A stretch of DNA of 64,000 nucleotides, taken from contig CM034130.1 in NCBI GenBank assembly GCA_019914995.1, positions 7,378,001 through 7,442,000 of the forward strand, written 5' to 3'. Position 1 is the stretch's first letter, and each line of letters opens with the position of its first letter. Of the stretch, positions 60,101 to 64,000 are shown piece after piece. The notes under the pieces were generated by a model. The model did no database searches. It was not told where the DNA came from and saw only the letters and a program-made list of their open reading frames with translations. The position numbers and the translations under genes were made by a program. The stretch comes from Acanthochlamys bracteata (Eukaryota; Streptophyta; Magnoliopsida; Pandanales; Velloziaceae).

Positions 60101-62984
60101 CATTGATGAGATTGATGCCATTGGTAGCAAACGGGGTGGACCCGATATTGGTGGGGTGAGATAGCCTTTTACATGCCTGTTAATGGAGCAATTTTACTTT
60201 TGCAACCTAATTGCAGTGACTAAGAGTCTTTGGTTAGTACGTGTAAGGCATTACTTTTTGTTGCTTCATTATGCTATCTAGAGCGGACTTTTCACCAAAA
60301 CTGAAACTCTAGTTTGCTTCTTTAAGTCGTTATTTCAGTTATGGAAGTTCTTGTCTCGTATATTTCCTTCCATAAAATATATTGGTCACTCAGTAAATAT
60401 TTCTGAAAAGCGTCTCCAAAAATCAGAAATGAACGCCTTTGACGTTCAAGCTTGTAAAAATTTGCTTAAAATAGGGCGGTGCTGAGAGGGAGCAAGGTCT
60501 ACTTCAGATTTTAACTGAAATGGATGGATTTAAGGAGTCAACATCACAGGTTAGCAATGTTAGTTTTCAAGTCCAGCAATGTGTGCCTTAAGTTCTCTTC
60601 TGGGTAAGGTGCTGTAATTTCTTGCCAGGTTCTAGTTATTGGTGCAACCAACCGATTGGATATATTAGACCCAGCCTTGCTAAGGAAAGGTCGTTTTGAC
60701 AAAATTATTCGTGTCGGACTTCCATCTAGAGATGGAAGATTGGCAATTTTAAAGGTAAATATCGAAAAGTTGGCTAATTTTTCTATACACGCTGTCTGAG
60801 AAATTGGTGTATCCTATGCGCACTCTAGGTCCATGCAAGAAACAAATATTTCAGATCAGAAGAGGAAAAGGATCTACTTCTACAGGAACTCGCTGACCTG
60901 ACTGTTGATTTTACTGGAGCGGAGCTTCAGAATATACTGTAATCTAATAGCACAATTTTCCAATAACGTGAATACTTGGCTGAAGAGATAGGCTCATAAA
61001 TTTGTTTGCTGATAATCAGGAATGAAGCAGGAATCTTGACTGCCAGAAAGGACCAGGACTACATTGGCAGAGATGAATTGCTGGAGGGCTTGAAGAGGGT
61101 ATACTCTGCATTCTGATGATTCTTTGATAATCCTATGCTTCCATAAACTTTGTCAGTGTTGTGTAACTTGATCCCCCTTTTCTTATGAAATAATCTGTTC
61201 TTGGAATCTTGTATTTGCAGCAAAAAGGTACTTTTGAGACAGGACAGGAAGACTCTAAAGAAGTCCCAAACGAAATGAAGCTTAGGTTGGCATACAGAGA
61301 AGCGGCTGTAGCTGTTCTTGAGTGTTACTACCCAAATCCTCATCGGCCGTTTACTGAGGCCAGTTGAATACTTGAATTAAAATTTTTTTACCATTATTAC
61401 TCTGCATCTGTTTTACTGAGTTGGTTGGGTTTGTTACAGACGGACATCCAGACAATTCACCATAAGCCAAACATGCGTTATGCAGAAGCTTCAGGAAAAG
61501 CATTCTTAAGAAAGTTGGACTACATGAACTCTATTGTGCGAGCTTGTACACGTAAGTGATGATACAAACAACTCTGATTAAGTCTTATATTTCGTATGGT
61601 ATCTTACTTTAGCAAAGTCCATGTTCGGTATGTCTCCCAACTCATGGTGGAGTTGACACTTCTTTATCCTGAAAGAATTTTGCCAATTATCATCGATCAT
61701 GGTTCAGAAATTCACTTACTGGTGCATATTATCAGAACTCTCTTACATTTGGTGTATTTATTTGTTAGTTATGCTGCTGTAATGATTAATTTGTGCATAA
61801 AGACTGCAGATCTGTTTTCATGGGCTTTCCTTGTCTTATTGAACAGCTCGAGTGATTGAAGAGGAAATGTTTGGTATTGAGAACTTGTGCTGGATTTCTG
61901 CAAGGGCAACATCAGAAGCTGCTAAGCATGCGGATATTTTAATTCTTCAGACTGGGATGACTGCCTTTGGGAATGCATACTACAGAAATCAGGGAGATCT
62001 TGTTTCTCATGTGAGATGGCCTTTCATTGATGTAAATGGTAGATTCCCCACTTGAACATAGTTCTTATAGCAGTTGTTTTGGAATTGCAGCTTGCTGCTA
62101 AGCTGGAAGCTTTGAGGAGTGAGTACATGCGTTTTGCTGTAGAGAAATGTAAATCTATACTGAGAGAGCACCGTTCAGCAGTAGAAAGAATTACAGGTAG
62201 AAACCTATTTCTGCAAGATTAGTGTTTGTTTGTGGCTCACTTGATCTTGATCTAGTTAGGAATTTAAATTGGGTCATACCTGCAAAGAAGATTTCTGTCA
62301 CTGACATGATTTTGATGTTGGACTAGATGTTTTGCTAGAGAAAGGACAGATAAAGGCAAGTGAAATTTGGGATATATACAAAAGATCTCCACGAATTCCT
62401 CAGGTACCGCTGGTCATATATTGACTGGATACAGAAATAAATATTTTATTTCGGTGTTTTTCATTTGGTCAAGTTTGGAATATGGCTCTTATGTAAAGCA
62501 TGTGAGATGTTATGCAAGTAATCTGCATTACATGAATAAACCCATACTCTTTGTTGTCATTGTCTTGTGTTTAGCCAAGTAATTCTCTTTCATCACTGTT
62601 CCAGCCACCAGTGAATCCGGTTGATGAATATGGTGCTCTTATTTATGCTGGAAGATGGGGAATTCATGGGATTTCTCTCCCTGGAAGAGTTACTTTTGCA
62701 CCAGGAAATGTTGGATTCTCCACCTTTGGGGCACCTAGACCACTGGAGGTGCACTAGTAGTTCATATAACATTATTCTGTAACTGATATCCTTCTTCTCG
62801 TGTAGCTGACTCTTATATTTTTCTTGTCAACACTCAACAGACACAGATCATCAGTGATCAAACATGGAAACTAATCGATGGCATATGGGATAAAAGAATT
62901 CAGGAGATCAAAGAGGAAGTTTCTAAGCAAATTGAAGAGAAGGATGAAAAGCCGCTGCTTTTGATGGCTGATCATTTTGTCTAA
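57110..62984 (+). CDS. FTSHI4: Inactive FtsH-like AAA ATPase FTSHI4, chloroplastic
   Basis: About 16 exons (57110-57324, ~57755-58012, ~58147-58526, ~59335-59592, ~60024-60156, ~60476-60549, 60631-60754, ~60830-60939, ~61020-61098, ~61222-61357, ~61441-61552, ~61848-62009, ~62092-62196, ~62329-62402, ~62605-62747, ~62842-62984) give roughly 830 residues. There is a transit peptide ([20 protein letters not shown]) and a membrane segment near [19 protein letters not shown] motifs are intact: [17 protein letters not shown] (Walker A), [17 protein letters not shown] (Walker B) and [19 protein letters not shown] (second region of homology). The zinc protease motif HEXXH is absent; the position reads [19 protein letters not shown] proteins with Ycf2 form the inner-envelope ATPase motor for chloroplast protein import. 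Length and the tail ([20 protein letters not shown]) point to FTSHI4, essential for embryo development in Arabidopsis. Reading beyond the exon 1 donor (GAG|GTAGTA) gives a false longer frame. Confidence 0.94.
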
Positions 62985-64000
62985 GAGTTTATTACATGTA
63001 TGGCTGGTATAGTTTTCAGTGCCTCTTGTTCCAATTTTGTTGCTTTTACATGTCTAATTGCGTCATACTATCTATCGAAGAGCTAGCAAAACCATCTCCA
63101 ATGTCGATCTAGTGACTGGATATATACAATCCTTTTTGCAGGACAAACAAGAGTACTTGCTTATGGATATGATTATAATCTCTATTTTAGTTAATATTTG
63201 ATTTACACTCTTTTAGTCAGCCTCATGGAAGGGTGTGCCATGAAATTTTATATTTTGAAAGTCCAACTTATCTATGTTTACTAAGGTGTAATGTGCTTCC
63301 TTTTTTCCCCCAGGTTTAAGTAACTTTTCTGGGACAAGCGAGTTCAACTTGGGAGTTGTTCAAATATGTTAACAACACTGTTGCAGTTGGGGCTGGCCGG
63401 AATTTAGTGCTTGTTGTATTCTTATGGATACACAAGGAAAATTGGCCCTGGTTGAAGAGAGATTTCTTGGGTGTAAAAGACATCAGATGCTGAAGATGAG
63501 AAGGAAATTCAATACATGGAGTTCAACTTAATGGAAAGATTTTGCATTTTTCAAGAGTGAAGGAGCAGAATACCATCTGCCAGGCTACTTTTTGAGACTT
63601 CTAAGTGTGGAAATAGGATTATATAAGGCTTTATATAAGGCTTTCTATGCAACATGCAAGTTCTAAGTGTAGGAGCTGAAATTCCTGCTAAAATGAGAAC
63701 TAGTATTTTGTGTTAAAAATAATTTGTCATACATGCCAAAGATGCCCATGTATTTAGATATGTTTACTTTTGTGTTGTTCATCTTCATTGTTTTGCATAG
63801 TGGATGTACGTTGCTTTCTAGCATTGTATAATATTCAAACGCTGGACTAGAGAAGAACTACAATTGGGTGCTGGCAATTTTGGCTTATTCATTTTCTAGA
63901 TCCTTTTCTTGTTTTTTCTGGTTGCTTCACCAATTTTTGTAAAGAGTTCCCAGCTTCCATCCGTCTGATTGTGCAGATGTTTTCCACAAATGTCTCAGTA
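62985..64000 (+). other. FTSHI4 3' flank
   Basis: The 3' UTR probably extends some hundred bases and may contain an intron (pyrimidine tract and CAG at about 63300-63314). TTATATAAGGCT is directly repeated at 63619-63630 and 63631-63642. No further gene starts before the window ends. Confidence 0.5.

Noticed and set aside
1..64000. CRISPR arrays, rRNA operon, tRNA genes, organellar DNA insertion, virus-derived genes
   Set aside because: No regular spacer-repeat array, rRNA motif, tRNA B-box with matching arms, plastid/mitochondrial gene block or reverse-transcriptase/capsid-like coding sequence was seen; a covariance-model tRNA scan and repeat-library search would be decisive.

Overview
The window is nuclear DNA of a flowering plant, almost certainly a eudicot. 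Genes are widely spaced and have many short GT-AG introns. Intergenic DNA is very AT-rich and full of miniature DNA transposons. Three gene products carry chloroplast targeting leaders, and every recognisable protein belongs to a land-plant family. There are no bacterial operons, CRISPR arrays or rRNA genes, and I saw no tRNA gene. Species cannot be fixed from the sequence alone.

Layout. 1-2600: AT-rich DNA with a degenerate short-repeat array. 2640-6816 (+): GRAS transcription factor SCL1, with a long 5' leader that contains a tandem duplication. 7886-13395 (-): DEDDh RNA exonuclease of the small-RNA-degrading nuclease 5 type. 13430-16500: remnant coding fragments and a MITE. 17005-17944 (-): NdhO, a subunit of the chloroplast NDH complex. 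18438-22938 (-): a MAPKKK3/YODA-clade kinase. 22940-27300: AT-rich spacer holding a clean hAT MITE with an 8-bp target duplication. 27322-27918 (+): m-type chloroplast thioredoxin whose only coding intron is in-frame and stop-free. 29600-31530 (+): a poorly resolved small transcribed locus. 32590-36921 (-): SEUSS co-regulator. 37000-43300: long spacer with repeats. 43339-45870 (-): BTB/POZ-family protein. 48660-49381 (+): 97-residue protein of unknown function. 50147-53146 (-): GDP-L-galactose phosphorylase (VTC2/GGP) with a conserved-looking non-AUG upstream ORF in its leader. 57110-62984 (+): FTSHI4, a proteolytically dead plastid FtsH.

The genes are independent single loci, not an operon. 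Shared themes are plastid function (NdhO, thioredoxin m, FTSHI4), ascorbate synthesis (VTC2), and developmental or signalling regulation (SCL1, SEUSS, MAPKKK3).

I found no convincing wholly new system. The items most worth follow-up are the VTC2 non-AUG uORF, the in-frame 66-nt intron of thioredoxin m, the duplicated splice donor in the SCL1 leader, the unidentified small genes at 30.5-31.5 kb and 48.7-49.4 kb, and the transposon families with readable termini.
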